A stretch of DNA of 5,878 nt from Patescibacteria group bacterium (lineage in GTDB: Bacteria > Patescibacteriota > Saccharimonadia > CAILAD01 > BJGX01). Where the stretch lies: contig SICB01000034.1 of NCBI GenBank assembly GCA_009691555.1, forward strand, positions 1-5,878, given 5' to 3'. Below, in pieces: positions 1 through 5,878 of this stretch; position 1 is the stretch's first letter; each line of letters starts with the position of its first letter. A model generated the notes under the pieces. It worked only from the letters and a program-made list of their open reading frames with translations, searched no databases and was not told where the DNA came from. The position numbers and the translations under genes were made by a program.

Positions 1-1077
1 CTTTTTACATTTGTGGTTTTTTCGGTATTATTCGGGCAGTCTTCGGCGTCGGTCCGAAATGTAGCCTTTGCAGAGGGCAAGACCTTGCTCACGATATATT
101 CTGATGGTCAAAAGAAGACCATCGCTACCGACGCCAAAACAATCGGCGAAGCTCTAGCGCAAAACGGCATCAAGCTCGATAAGGGCGATGTTGTCGAGCC
201 TTCAGCAGATACCGCTATCGACCAAGCCTTTTATAATGCCAATATCTACCGTGCTTATCCGTCGCTAATTATCGATGGCGCCACCAAGACCACAGTTATG
301 AGCGGCTACCGCAGTGCCCGGCAGGTTGTGGAGTCCTCCAGTGTCAAGCTCCACAGTGAAGACAAAGTATCCATCGACAGGAGCGACAATTTTGTGGTCG
401 ATGGCGTTATTGGCCAGCGTATTATGATTGATAGAGCCACACCGGTGGAGGTCACAATCGGTACTAAGACTTTTCAGATGCGCACCTGGAAGCCAACCGT
501 TGGCGAGCTCTTGAGCGAAAAAGGGATTCAAATTATGCCCAACGATATCCTCAGTGTCGATGCCAAATCCCCAATTACAAAAAATATGAAAATCGTCATC
601 AATCGCTTGAGCCAAGACATTATTCAAGTGACCGAAACTATCGAGCCCGAAACACAGTATAAAAATGACCCCAACCAACCAACTAGCTATCAAAAAGTCG
701 AAAGCCAAGGAGTAGCTGGTAAAAAGTTAGTTAGCTATATTATTAGTCAGCAAAACGGAGTTGAGCTGAGCCGCCAGGCGATTGATACGAAAATCCTCGA
801 GCCAGCAGTACCAAAGGTAGTTATTAGGGGGACTAGTTCTGATAGCGATGAGTATAGCGCCAAGATGTTTATTTATTATCGTGAGAGCAAAAATAATCCA
901 AGCTCAGTTGCCGCAAATGGTGCTTGCGGACTCGGTCAAGCTTTGCCGTGCAGCAAGATGCCCTGTGCTCTTGGCGACTATGCCTGCCAGGATAAATTCT
1001 TTACAGGCTACATGCAAAGCCGGTACGGAACCTGGGAAAAAGCCAAGACCTTCTGGCTCAGCCACAATTGGTGGTAG
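1..1077 (+). CDS. RpfB-like secreted cell-wall hydrolase (DUF348 x3, G5, lysozyme-like domain), 5' partial
   Basis: Probable secreted peptidoglycan-cleaving enzyme. The frame is open to base 1, so the true start probably lies outside the window; the first in-window start codon is GTG at 13, used for numbering here. A hydrophobic stretch ending in AFA (residues 18-20) looks like the end of a signal peptide. Next come three DUF348-type ubiquitin-like repeats (about 24-66, 82-125 and 142-197; the first has YSDGQ, TIGEALAQNGI and GDVV), a G5-like domain (about 198-275), and a C-terminal lysozyme-like domain (about 280-354). In that domain YYRESKNNP places a likely catalytic Glu at 291, followed by CGLGQALP and SRYGTWEKA, as in IsaA/SceD-type transglycosylases. 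Four cysteines (305, 313, 318, 325) suggest disulfides. It ends in tandem stops, TAG then TAA. The domain order matches actinobacterial RpfB, but the catalytic domain looks more like the SLT/IsaA type than classical Rpf. Activity and target wall are inferred. Confidence 0.88.
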   Translation, partial: LFTFVVFSVLFGQSSASVRNVAFAEGKTLLTIYSDGQKKTIATDAKTIGEALAQNGIKLDKGDVVEPSADTAIDQAFYNANIYRAYPSLIIDGATKTTVMSGYRSARQVVESSSVKLHSEDKVSIDRSDNFVVDGVIGQRIMIDRATPVEVTIGTKTFQMRTWKPTVGELLSEKGIQIMPNDILSVDAKSPITKNMKIVINRLSQDIIQVTETIEPETQYKNDPNQPTSYQKVESQGVAGKKLVSYIISQQNGVELSRQAIDTKILEPAVPKVVIRGTSSDSDEYSAKMFIYYRESKNNPSSVAANGACGLGQALPCSKMPCALGDYACQDKFFTGYMQSRYGTWEKAKTFWLSHNWW

Positions 1078-1095
1078 TAAAACGCTCTTTATAAA
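1068..1095 (+). promoter_or_regulatory. Candidate promoter for the NUDIX-ksgA pair
   Basis: TTGGTG at 1068-1073 and TATAAA at 1090-1095 are separated by 16 bases and resemble -35 and -10 hexamers. They straddle the end of the upstream gene. The predicted transcript would begin near 1102, about 60 bases before the NUDIX start. The -10 lies inside the perfect 12-base palindrome TCTTTATAAAGA (1086-1097), which could also be chance or a binding site. Support is motif match only, so this is weak; readthrough from the upstream gene is equally possible. Confidence 0.3.
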
Positions 1096-1163
1096 GACGC
1101 CCAAAACCCGCACTCTACCGGAGGGCTACCAATCTCGCCAGATTACATCTACAATAGACCGAA

Positions 1164-1628
1164 GTGAGAGAATTATTTACACACAACAAAGACTGGCCCT
1201 ACCATGTTTCCTCAGGTGCGGTGGTGTTTAGTGCTGATAGCTCCAAGCTAGCGGTACTATATCGCGGTGCCGATAAACTCGAATCAGAGGGCTGGCATTT
1301 GCCCAAGGGTACCATCGAAAACGGCGAGTCTATTGAGCGGGCTGCAATCCGCGAAGTTCTAGAGGAAGCTGGCCTAGATATTGAAATCGTTGGCTACCTG
1401 GGTGCCATTAGCCGAGAGTACGATAGCCCGACCGACGGCGAGCTGGTTATTAAGACCATTCATTATTTTATTGGTCGGCTAATTCGAGACACCAATACAA
1501 TCGATAACGAGCACGATAGGGTAGATTGGCTGACACCAGCAGAAGCGATCAAAAAGACTTCATTACAGCCTAAAAAAGAAGACGAAATCATCAAAAGAGC
1601 ACTACTTTATCAGGAAAAGTTTTTATGA
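1164..1628 (+). CDS. NUDIX hydrolase (MutT/Ap4A-hydrolase-like)
   Basis: Cytosolic NUDIX-fold pyrophosphohydrolase of 154 residues, expected to cleave a nucleoside diphosphate linked to another group with a divalent metal. The Nudix box is complete at residues 49-71: Gly49, five residues, Glu55, seven residues, then REVLEEAGL (63-71) with metal-binding Glu64, Glu67 and Glu68. SSGAVVF (16-22) is the usual first strand, and WHLPKG just before the box is typical of MutT and diadenosine-polyphosphate hydrolase relatives. Substrate cannot be assigned: Ap4A, a damaged nucleotide or capped RNA are all possible. GTG at 1164 is the only reasonable start, because an in-frame TAG lies at 1155 and no earlier start follows it. 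No Shine-Dalgarno sits at normal spacing; GGAGGG at 1120-1125 is 38 bases away. The stop codon TGA overlaps the ATG of ksgA, so the two genes are probably cotranscribed and translationally coupled. Confidence 0.9.
   Translation: MRELFTHNKDWPYHVSSGAVVFSADSSKLAVLYRGADKLESEGWHLPKGTIENGESIERAAIREVLEEAGLDIEIVGYLGAISREYDSPTDGELVIKTIHYFIGRLIRDTNTIDNEHDRVDWLTPAEAIKKTSLQPKKEDEIIKRALLYQEKFL
1612..1628 (+). promoter_or_regulatory. ksgA ribosome binding site and ATGA start-stop overlap
   Basis: AGGA at 1612-1615 lies 9 bases before the ATG at 1625, inside the last codons of the NUDIX gene. The NUDIX stop TGA (1626-1628) shares bases with that ATG. Together these fix the ksgA start and suggest coupling by re-initiation. 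Confidence 0.7.
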
Positions 1629-2410
1629 AAGCCAAGAAAAGTTTTGGTCAAAACTGGCTTAAGGACGATACCACAATCGAAAAAATTGTTGAAGTTGCCA
1701 ATATCAGCGACCAAGACACCATCCTTGAAGTTGGCCCGGGCTTAGGGGCACTAACTCGCCAACTAATTAAAACCAAGGCCAAAATTGTGGCGGTCGAAGC
1801 CGATACCGAGCTAATACCGCGCTTGCAGAGGATGTTTCAAGATTCGAGCAACTTTCAACTCGAGCAAGCCGATATTCTCAAGTACAACCACAGTCTGTTG
1901 CCAGGCGGATACAAAATAGTTGCCAACATCCCGTACTACCTTACATCCAAACTCATTAGGACTTTTTTGGAGTCCGATAACCCACCCAGCGAAATGGTCT
2001 TGATGGTCCAAAAGGAAGTCGCCGAGCGCATTGTCGCCGAGCCTGGTGCGATGTCGGTGCTATCGTTTTCGGTGCAGTACTATGCCCGGGCTGAAGTCAT
2101 TATGGCCGTCTCGCGTGAGCTTTTTGAGCCAGTACCAAAGGTCGACTCGGCTGTTATTAGAATTGTACTTTTGCCCCAGCCGCTTTTTGAAGCCGATGGC
2201 AAAAAACTTTTTAGGCTGGTCAAGGCCGGCTTTGGCGAAAAGCGCAAAATGCTTCGCAATAGCCTCTCGGGAGGGCTTAATATATCGGCCGACCGCGCTG
2301 ACCAGCTTTTGTTGGCAGCTGGTATTGCTTCTACGGCCCGCGCCCAAGAGCTCGCCATGAGTGATTGGAGCAAACTGCTTGAGTCGGCAATTGCACTAGA
2401 GCTTATCTAA
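1625..2410 (+). CDS. rsmA: 16S rRNA (adenine(1518)-N(6)/adenine(1519)-N(6))-dimethyltransferase RsmA/KsgA
   Basis: S-adenosylmethionine-dependent methyltransferase that dimethylates two adjacent adenines in the 3'-terminal hairpin loop of 16S rRNA late in 30S subunit assembly. At 261 residues it is close to the E. coli enzyme. The N-terminus has KSFGQNWL (5-12; the family usually has GQNFL). The SAM-binding glycine motif is LEVGPGLG (34-41), with the acidic ribose-binding position in VEAD (57-60) and the adenine-contact motif ADIL (82-85). The catalytic motif NIPYY is at 101-105. Then come VQKEVAERI, PVPKVDSAV and, in the C-terminal RNA-binding part, KAGFGEKRKMLRNSL. All key residues are present. 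The segment after VAEPG is shorter than the common SKxYG-type form, probably lineage variation. It overlaps the NUDIX gene by 4 bases and is followed by a fresh promoter, so it probably ends its transcription unit, although no terminator is visible. It lies near an RpfB-like gene, as in Actinobacteria. Confidence 0.97.
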   Translation: MKAKKSFGQNWLKDDTTIEKIVEVANISDQDTILEVGPGLGALTRQLIKTKAKIVAVEADTELIPRLQRMFQDSSNFQLEQADILKYNHSLLPGGYKIVANIPYYLTSKLIRTFLESDNPPSEMVLMVQKEVAERIVAEPGAMSVLSFSVQYYARAEVIMAVSRELFEPVPKVDSAVIRIVLLPQPLFEADGKKLFRLVKAGFGEKRKMLRNSLSGGLNISADRADQLLLAAGIASTARAQELAMSDWSKLLESAIALELI

Positions 2411-2414
2411 AATA

Positions 2415-2442
2415 CTTAATAATTTAGCGCTTATGCTAAAAT
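2415..2442 (+). promoter_or_regulatory. Extended -10 promoter for the transglutaminase-like gene (and probably metG)
   Basis: TGCTAAAAT at 2434-2442 fits the extended -10 consensus TGnTATAAT with one mismatch. A weak -35 (CTTAAT, 2415-2420) lies 16 bases upstream, which is tolerable for an extended -10 promoter. The predicted transcription start is about 2449-2450, at the first ATG of the downstream gene, so that mRNA may be leaderless. The element overlaps a dyad (TTTAGC at 2423-2428, GCTAAA at 2435-2440), a possible operator. Confidence 0.6.
2423..2440. repeat. Short inverted repeat overlapping the -10 element
   Basis: TTTAGC and GCTAAA are perfect inverted arms of 6 bases around a 6-base centre. 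The arms are too short and AT-rich for a strong hairpin and no U-run follows on the + strand, so this is not an intrinsic terminator. Its position across the -10 would suit a repressor site, which is inference. Confidence 0.3.
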
Positions 2443-2449
2443 ATAAGGT

Positions 2450-4378
2450 ATGCGTTTGATGCAAAAAATAAAACGGCCAATCAAGTCACTGTTTTTGGTG
2501 CTACTAGGCATTATTCTAATCGCCGTAGCATTTTATCCGCAATCGTCGCGGGCTAATAATAACTTTTCGTACAATATCGATGTCAATTACTATGTAGCAC
2601 CTGTCGGCCCGACCTTTGTGAAAGAAACCTATAACATCGTCAATAATACCTCGACGCAGTACCTCGATAGCATCAAACTCTCGACGCCATCCGAAACCAC
2701 CGCCAACATCAAGGTCTATTATACCGACGGCGGTAGCATTCCTTTTACCACCCAACGCATTAGCCAAGATGCGGCTGGCTTCAAGTACACTTATACTCAG
2801 ATTCAGATCAATTTTAATAGAGCCAACTATGGCAGTAACCTCAAATGGGGCTTTGTGGTGGAGTATTCGGTATCGGATTTGGTCGAAAACAAGGGCCGCG
2901 CCAATATCGTTTATATCCCAGGCATATCATCCAGTAGCACCGAAAACTATCAGGTAAGCTTGACCGTTCCGGGCGACTACGGCAGCGTTCATGGCTTTGG
3001 TGTAAACCCCAAGCAGTCCACTAACAGCAACGGCACCAAGACCTACTCTTTTGACCAAAAGGATCTTGTCAACAATTCGGTCCAGCTGCTATTTGGCGAC
3101 TCCACGACCTACAAGGTCAATTTTGTCTATCCATTACAAAACACCTCGAGCTTGCCACAGAATATCGACATTACGCTCCCACCAAGCACCGCATCCCAGA
3201 CAGTTTTTATTCAAAACATCAACCCCAAGCCCAGCTCAACTCGAGTCGATACCGACGGCAACATCATCGCCTCCTACACGCTAGCACCCAAAAGTAAGCT
3301 CAATGTAGCGGTCGATGTTTTGGCTGATGTTAATTTTATCAATTACGACCTTGCCAAAAGCGGCACGATGAACGATATTCCTGGCAATCTTGTTGCCAAA
3401 TATACCAAGGCCACTAGGTACTGGAATAGTGATAACCCCGAAATAATTAAAAAAGCCAAAGAACTCACCAGCGACAAAAGCACCGTTGCCGACAAAATCG
3501 AAGCCATCAACAAATACGTCATCGCGACACTCGACTACAACAACGAAAAGATCAAGTACAACATCAGGCAGGGCTCACTTGAAGCCTACAGAAATCCCAG
3601 CAATGTGGTTTGCCTGGAATATTCCGATTTGATGATTGCCTTACTAAGAGCCGCCGGCATACCAGCTCGAATGCCTGTGGGGTATGGTTACTCTGGCAAC
3701 CTCAAGCAATCGACCGCCGTTAGCGATTCGCTTCATTCTTGGGTCGATGCCTATGTGCCAAACCTCGGCTGGGTTAATTTAGATCCAACCTGGGGCGAAA
3801 AGTTCAATAACTTCGGTATTAGCGATATCGACCATTTGGCCTTTGCTATTTGGGGCGAGAACGATTCGGCCCCATCAGCCATAACCGTCAATGGCAAAGA
3901 CGCCAATTACCAGTACGAAAATGTTAAGCTCGAATATACTTCTATTCAGCCCAAGGTATCAAACGATGCCAAGCTCAGCTCTACCAAATGGGTTATTTTG
4001 CCGTTTTTATCAATCATTAGCTACAACGGCACGACCTCGTCCAATTCATCGACTTTCGATTTGAAATTAGAACTAACTCAGGGCGCCAAAAAGACTAGCT
4101 CCGATCTGGGCTCTAAAGCTCCAGCCCAAAAAATATCCGGGGTGCTGCTCGATTTGGGTCTTGGCTTTGCGCTTAGCTATAAGCTCGGCTTAGCTAGTGC
4201 CAGCTCGGCGAGTCCTATAGCTAGTAGCAAGGGAAGCAATAATTACCTGCCGCTAGCGGCAATTACAGCCCTGCTACTTGGTATTATTATCTGGAGAGTG
4301 ATAAAATTACGAAATACAAAAAAACCCGAGCCAGAAGCTCCGAAGGATCCAAAAGATGAAACAAACCCAACCCAATAA
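2450..4378 (+). CDS. Membrane-anchored extracytoplasmic transglutaminase-like protein
   Basis: 642-residue surface protein with a transglutaminase-like cysteine-protease-fold domain (PF01841 type). Basic residues and a hydrophobic helix (about 14-29) form a signal sequence or anchor, with a possible cleavage site after SSRA. Residues about 35-300 look beta-rich, possibly two Ig-like or ribophorin-like modules, with many Asn, Ser and Thr. A charged helical stretch (about 320-360) leads to the catalytic core (about 346-450). There, Cys388 in VVCLEYSDL, His429 in LHSWVDAY and Asp445 in LDPTWG form an intact triad, with the family signature LRAAGIPAR between. A further Ser-rich region precedes a C-terminal membrane helix (about 599-618) and a cytosolic tail rich in Lys, Pro and Glu, giving an outside-facing enzyme. 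It could crosslink, hydrolyse or acyl-transfer on proteins or wall peptides; substrate unknown. The start is uncertain: ATG 2450 if the transcript is leaderless, or ATG 2459 (residue 4) with AAGG at 2445-2448. It overlaps metG by 23 bases. Confidence 0.88.
   Translation: MRLMQKIKRPIKSLFLVLLGIILIAVAFYPQSSRANNNFSYNIDVNYYVAPVGPTFVKETYNIVNNTSTQYLDSIKLSTPSETTANIKVYYTDGGSIPFTTQRISQDAAGFKYTYTQIQINFNRANYGSNLKWGFVVEYSVSDLVENKGRANIVYIPGISSSSTENYQVSLTVPGDYGSVHGFGVNPKQSTNSNGTKTYSFDQKDLVNNSVQLLFGDSTTYKVNFVYPLQNTSSLPQNIDITLPPSTASQTVFIQNINPKPSSTRVDTDGNIIASYTLAPKSKLNVAVDVLADVNFINYDLAKSGTMNDIPGNLVAKYTKATRYWNSDNPEIIKKAKELTSDKSTVADKIEAINKYVIATLDYNNEKIKYNIRQGSLEAYRNPSNVVCLEYSDLMIALLRAAGIPARMPVGYGYSGNLKQSTAVSDSLHSWVDAYVPNLGWVNLDPTWGEKFNNFGISDIDHLAFAIWGENDSAPSAITVNGKDANYQYENVKLEYTSIQPKVSNDAKLSSTKWVILPFLSIISYNGTTSSNSSTFDLKLELTQGAKKTSSDLGSKAPAQKISGVLLDLGLGFALSYKLGLASASSASPIASSKGSNNYLPLAAITALLLGIIIWRVIKLRNTKKPEPEAPKDPKDETNPTQ
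4343..4347 (+). promoter_or_regulatory. metG ribosome binding site
   Basis: AAGGA lies 8 bases before ATG 4356, inside the tail codons of the upstream gene. It supports this start, and with it the unusual N-terminal extension of MetRS; no other ATG, GTG or TTG occurs in frame before the conserved FYVTTSIAY segment. Confidence 0.65.
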
Positions 4379-5831
4379 TCAGCCTAATAATAAACCAAGC
4401 AATCAAACCAACCCAAGCTTTTATGTAACCACCTCAATAGCTTATGCCAATGCCAAGCCCCATGTCGGCTACGCCATGGAGCTTTTTCAGGCCGACACGC
4501 TGGCTAGGTATTATCGCCAGGCCGGCCAAGACACTTACTTTGTAACAGGTACCGACGAACACGGCCAAAAACTCAAAGAAGCCGCCGCCAAGCATGGCAG
4601 CACAACCCAAGAGTATGTCGACGAGCTGAGCCAAGATTTCATGAGCCTGGCCAAGCTTTTGGGTTTGAGTAACGACAAGTTTGTTCGTACCACTGACGCT
4701 GGCCATAAGCTCGCGGCTCAAAAGCTCTGGCTGGCCTGCAGCAAAGATATCTACAAAGGCCAGTACAAGGGCCTATATTGTGTTGGCCACGAAGCTTTTA
4801 TAAAAGAGTCCGAGCTCGAAGATGGCGTCTGCCCGGATCATAAAACCAAACCCCAAGAGCTCGAGCTAGAGAGCTACTTTTTTGCCTTGTCTAAATACGC
4901 CAACCAGCTCGAAGCTATAATAGAGTCTGGCGAGCTTAAGATTGTTCCTCAAAAACGCCGCAACGAAATGCTCGGGTTTTTGCGCTCAGGGCTAGAAGAC
5001 ATTAGTATTTCTAGGCCCAAAAGCCAGCTCGAGTGGGGAGTTGAGGTGCCCAATGACCCAGACCATGTGATGTATGTTTGGTTCGACGCTCTGAGCAACT
5101 ATATTTCGGCTATTGGCTACGAAAGCGACCCCCAGCAGTTTGCGAGATTCTGGCCGGCCAATGTGCATGTTGTGGGCAAAGACATCGCTCGCTTCCACTG
5201 CTTGGTGTGGCCAGCGATGCTCCTAAGTGCTGGGCTCGAAACCCCTAAGGCAATTTTTGCGCACAGCTTTATCACTAGCGACGGCCAAAAAATGAGCAAG
5301 AGCCTGGGCAATGTCATAGACCCAGTCGACTACGCCAATTCCTACGGTGTCGATGCCTTGCGTTATTATCTACTGAGGTTCATACCTAGCTACAACGACG
5401 GCGACTTTTCGCTCGACAGGTTTGAAGAAGTCTACAATGCCGACCTAGCCAACAATCTTGGCAATTTGGTATCGAGAGTTGCGGCAATGCTCGTAAAATA
5501 CAATGACGGCAAATACGAAGTCGTAAAACCCAAGACCGAGATTGATATATCTGGCCTGGTGGCCGAATTTCGATTCGACAAATGCCTAGAGCAGATATTT
5601 GCTAGGCTCGATAGCCTTAATGTAGCGATTGACACCAACAAGCCCTGGGAGCTCGCCAAGACAAACCCAGCTAAGACGGTGGAGTTTTTGTCGGCTATGG
5701 CGGGGGAGCTAACCCAAGTGGCTAATTCGCTGGCACCGTTTTTGCCCGAAACTTCTCAAAAAATCTTAGCAGTTTTTGATGCCGGCAAAATAGCACCAAG
5801 CCCGCAAGTGCTGTTCCCGCGTATCGATTAA
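4356..5831 (+). CDS. metG: Methionine--tRNA ligase (MetRS)
   Basis: Class I aminoacyl-tRNA synthetase that charges tRNA-Met and initiator tRNA with methionine using ATP, in the cytosol (EC 6.1.1.10). It has 491 residues. A Gln/Asn/Pro-rich extension (1-20) precedes FYVTTSIAY. The HIGH motif is HVGY at 36-39. The connective-peptide zinc knuckle reads C142-x-x-H145 and C159-x-x-H162, so the likely ligands are two Cys and two His. WFDALSNYISA and GKDIARFHCLVWPA are the expected Rossmann-core motifs, and KMSKS is intact at 312-316. The C-terminal helical anticodon-binding domain has NKPWELAK, with the anticodon-stacking Trp at 431. There is no appended EMAP/Trbp tRNA-binding domain; the protein ends soon after the helical domain, as in short bacterial MetRS. 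It overlaps the transglutaminase-like gene by 23 bases and is probably cotranscribed with it from the promoter near 2440. Confidence 0.97.
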   Translation: MKQTQPNNQPNNKPSNQTNPSFYVTTSIAYANAKPHVGYAMELFQADTLARYYRQAGQDTYFVTGTDEHGQKLKEAAAKHGSTTQEYVDELSQDFMSLAKLLGLSNDKFVRTTDAGHKLAAQKLWLACSKDIYKGQYKGLYCVGHEAFIKESELEDGVCPDHKTKPQELELESYFFALSKYANQLEAIIESGELKIVPQKRRNEMLGFLRSGLEDISISRPKSQLEWGVEVPNDPDHVMYVWFDALSNYISAIGYESDPQQFARFWPANVHVVGKDIARFHCLVWPAMLLSAGLETPKAIFAHSFITSDGQKMSKSLGNVIDPVDYANSYGVDALRYYLLRFIPSYNDGDFSLDRFEEVYNADLANNLGNLVSRVAAMLVKYNDGKYEVVKPKTEIDISGLVAEFRFDKCLEQIFARLDSLNVAIDTNKPWELAKTNPAKTVEFLSAMAGELTQVANSLAPFLPETSQKILAVFDAGKIAPSPQVLFPRID

Positions 5832-5878
5832 TCCTAAACCCAAATTCAAACTAGAAAAAATCAAACCCCTTACGCCTA

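Larger units (their letters stand above)
2397..2443 (+). repeat. Near-identical direct repeat of the -10 region, 28-base period
   Basis: TAGAGCTTATCTAAAATA at 2397-2414 recurs as TAGCGCTTATGCTAAAATA at 2425-2443, with one substitution and one inserted G (17 of 19 aligned columns match). The first copy contains the last codons and stop of ksgA; the second contains the extended -10 of the next gene. It could be a duplicated promoter element or a tandem protein-binding site, and chance in AT-rich sequence is not excluded. Confidence 0.5.

Noticed and set aside
265..708. 147-codon open frame on the minus strand
   Set aside because: It lies entirely inside the DUF348/G5 gene, whose domain content is clear. 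The translation has no recognisable motif, and it looks like a codon-bias shadow.
1086..1097. 12-base palindrome as an intrinsic terminator
   Set aside because: The arms are AT-rich, there is no loop and no U-run follows, so it cannot act as a standard terminator.
848..1231. 127-codon + strand frame spanning the end of the RpfB-like gene and the start of the NUDIX gene
   Set aside because: It overlaps the conserved catalytic domain of the first gene and the start of the NUDIX gene in another frame, and its product has no family-like pattern.
2031..2373. Several open frames on both strands of about 95-109 codons
   Set aside because: All lie within the RNA-binding half of ksgA, which is fully conserved; they are shadows.
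2423..2440. TTTAGC/GCTAAA hairpin as the ksgA terminator
   Set aside because: A 6-base AT-rich stem followed by an A-rich rather than T-rich stretch does not fit rho-independent termination; it overlaps a good -10 element instead.
4461..4472. HVGY as evidence of a broken or non-MetRS enzyme
   Set aside because: KMSKS, the zinc ligands, WFDA, GKDI and the anticodon-binding PWELAK are all intact, so this is a variant of an active MetRS.
5832..5878. Possible start of another gene at the 3' edge
   Set aside because: No ATG, GTG or TTG start or promoter-like motif is present in the 47 bases, so nothing can be supported.

Overview
The window is a dense, single-strand block of five genes, all on the + strand, and reads as chromosome from a Candidate Phyla Radiation (Patescibacteria) bacterium. 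Ca. Saccharibacteria (TM7) is the most likely lineage. This is inferred from the mid-range base composition, the tight packing, the MetRS with a Tyr in the last HIGH position and a CxxH/CxxH zinc knuckle, and the large membrane-anchored transglutaminase-like protein. TGA ends the NUDIX gene at 1626-1628, so UGA is a stop codon here. That argues against the SR1/Gracilibacteria code. No mobile element, CRISPR array, tRNA or rRNA is visible.

Layout. (1) 1-1077: a secreted RpfB-architecture cell-wall enzyme (three DUF348 repeats, G5, lysozyme-like domain), cut at its N-terminus by the window edge. (2) 1078-1163: an 86-base gap with a weak promoter candidate and a 12-base palindrome. (3) 1164-1628: a NUDIX hydrolase, joined by a 4-base ATGA overlap to (4) 1625-2410: rsmA/ksgA, the 16S rRNA dimethyladenosine transferase. 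(5) 2411-2449: a 39-base gap with a clear extended -10 promoter and a near-duplicate of that element 28 bases upstream. (6) 2450-4378: a large extracytoplasmic transglutaminase-like protein with a membrane segment at each end. It overlaps by 23 bases with (7) 4356-5831: metG, methionyl-tRNA synthetase. The last 47 bases (5832-5878) hold no start codon or other feature I can support.

Context. RpfB-like next to ksgA, with metG close by, echoes the metG-tatD-rpfB-ksgA neighbourhood of Actinobacteria and the metS-tatD-yabE-rnmV-ksgA neighbourhood of Bacillus. Here a NUDIX gene sits between the wall enzyme and ksgA, where Bacillus has rnmV, and a surface transglutaminase-like gene sits between ksgA and metG. 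The block therefore interleaves translation functions (KsgA, MetRS) with envelope functions (RpfB-like enzyme, transglutaminase-like protein). No wholly new system is evident. The least described parts are the transglutaminase-like surface protein, its duplicated promoter element with possible leaderless start, and the Q/N-rich MetRS extension created by the gene overlap.
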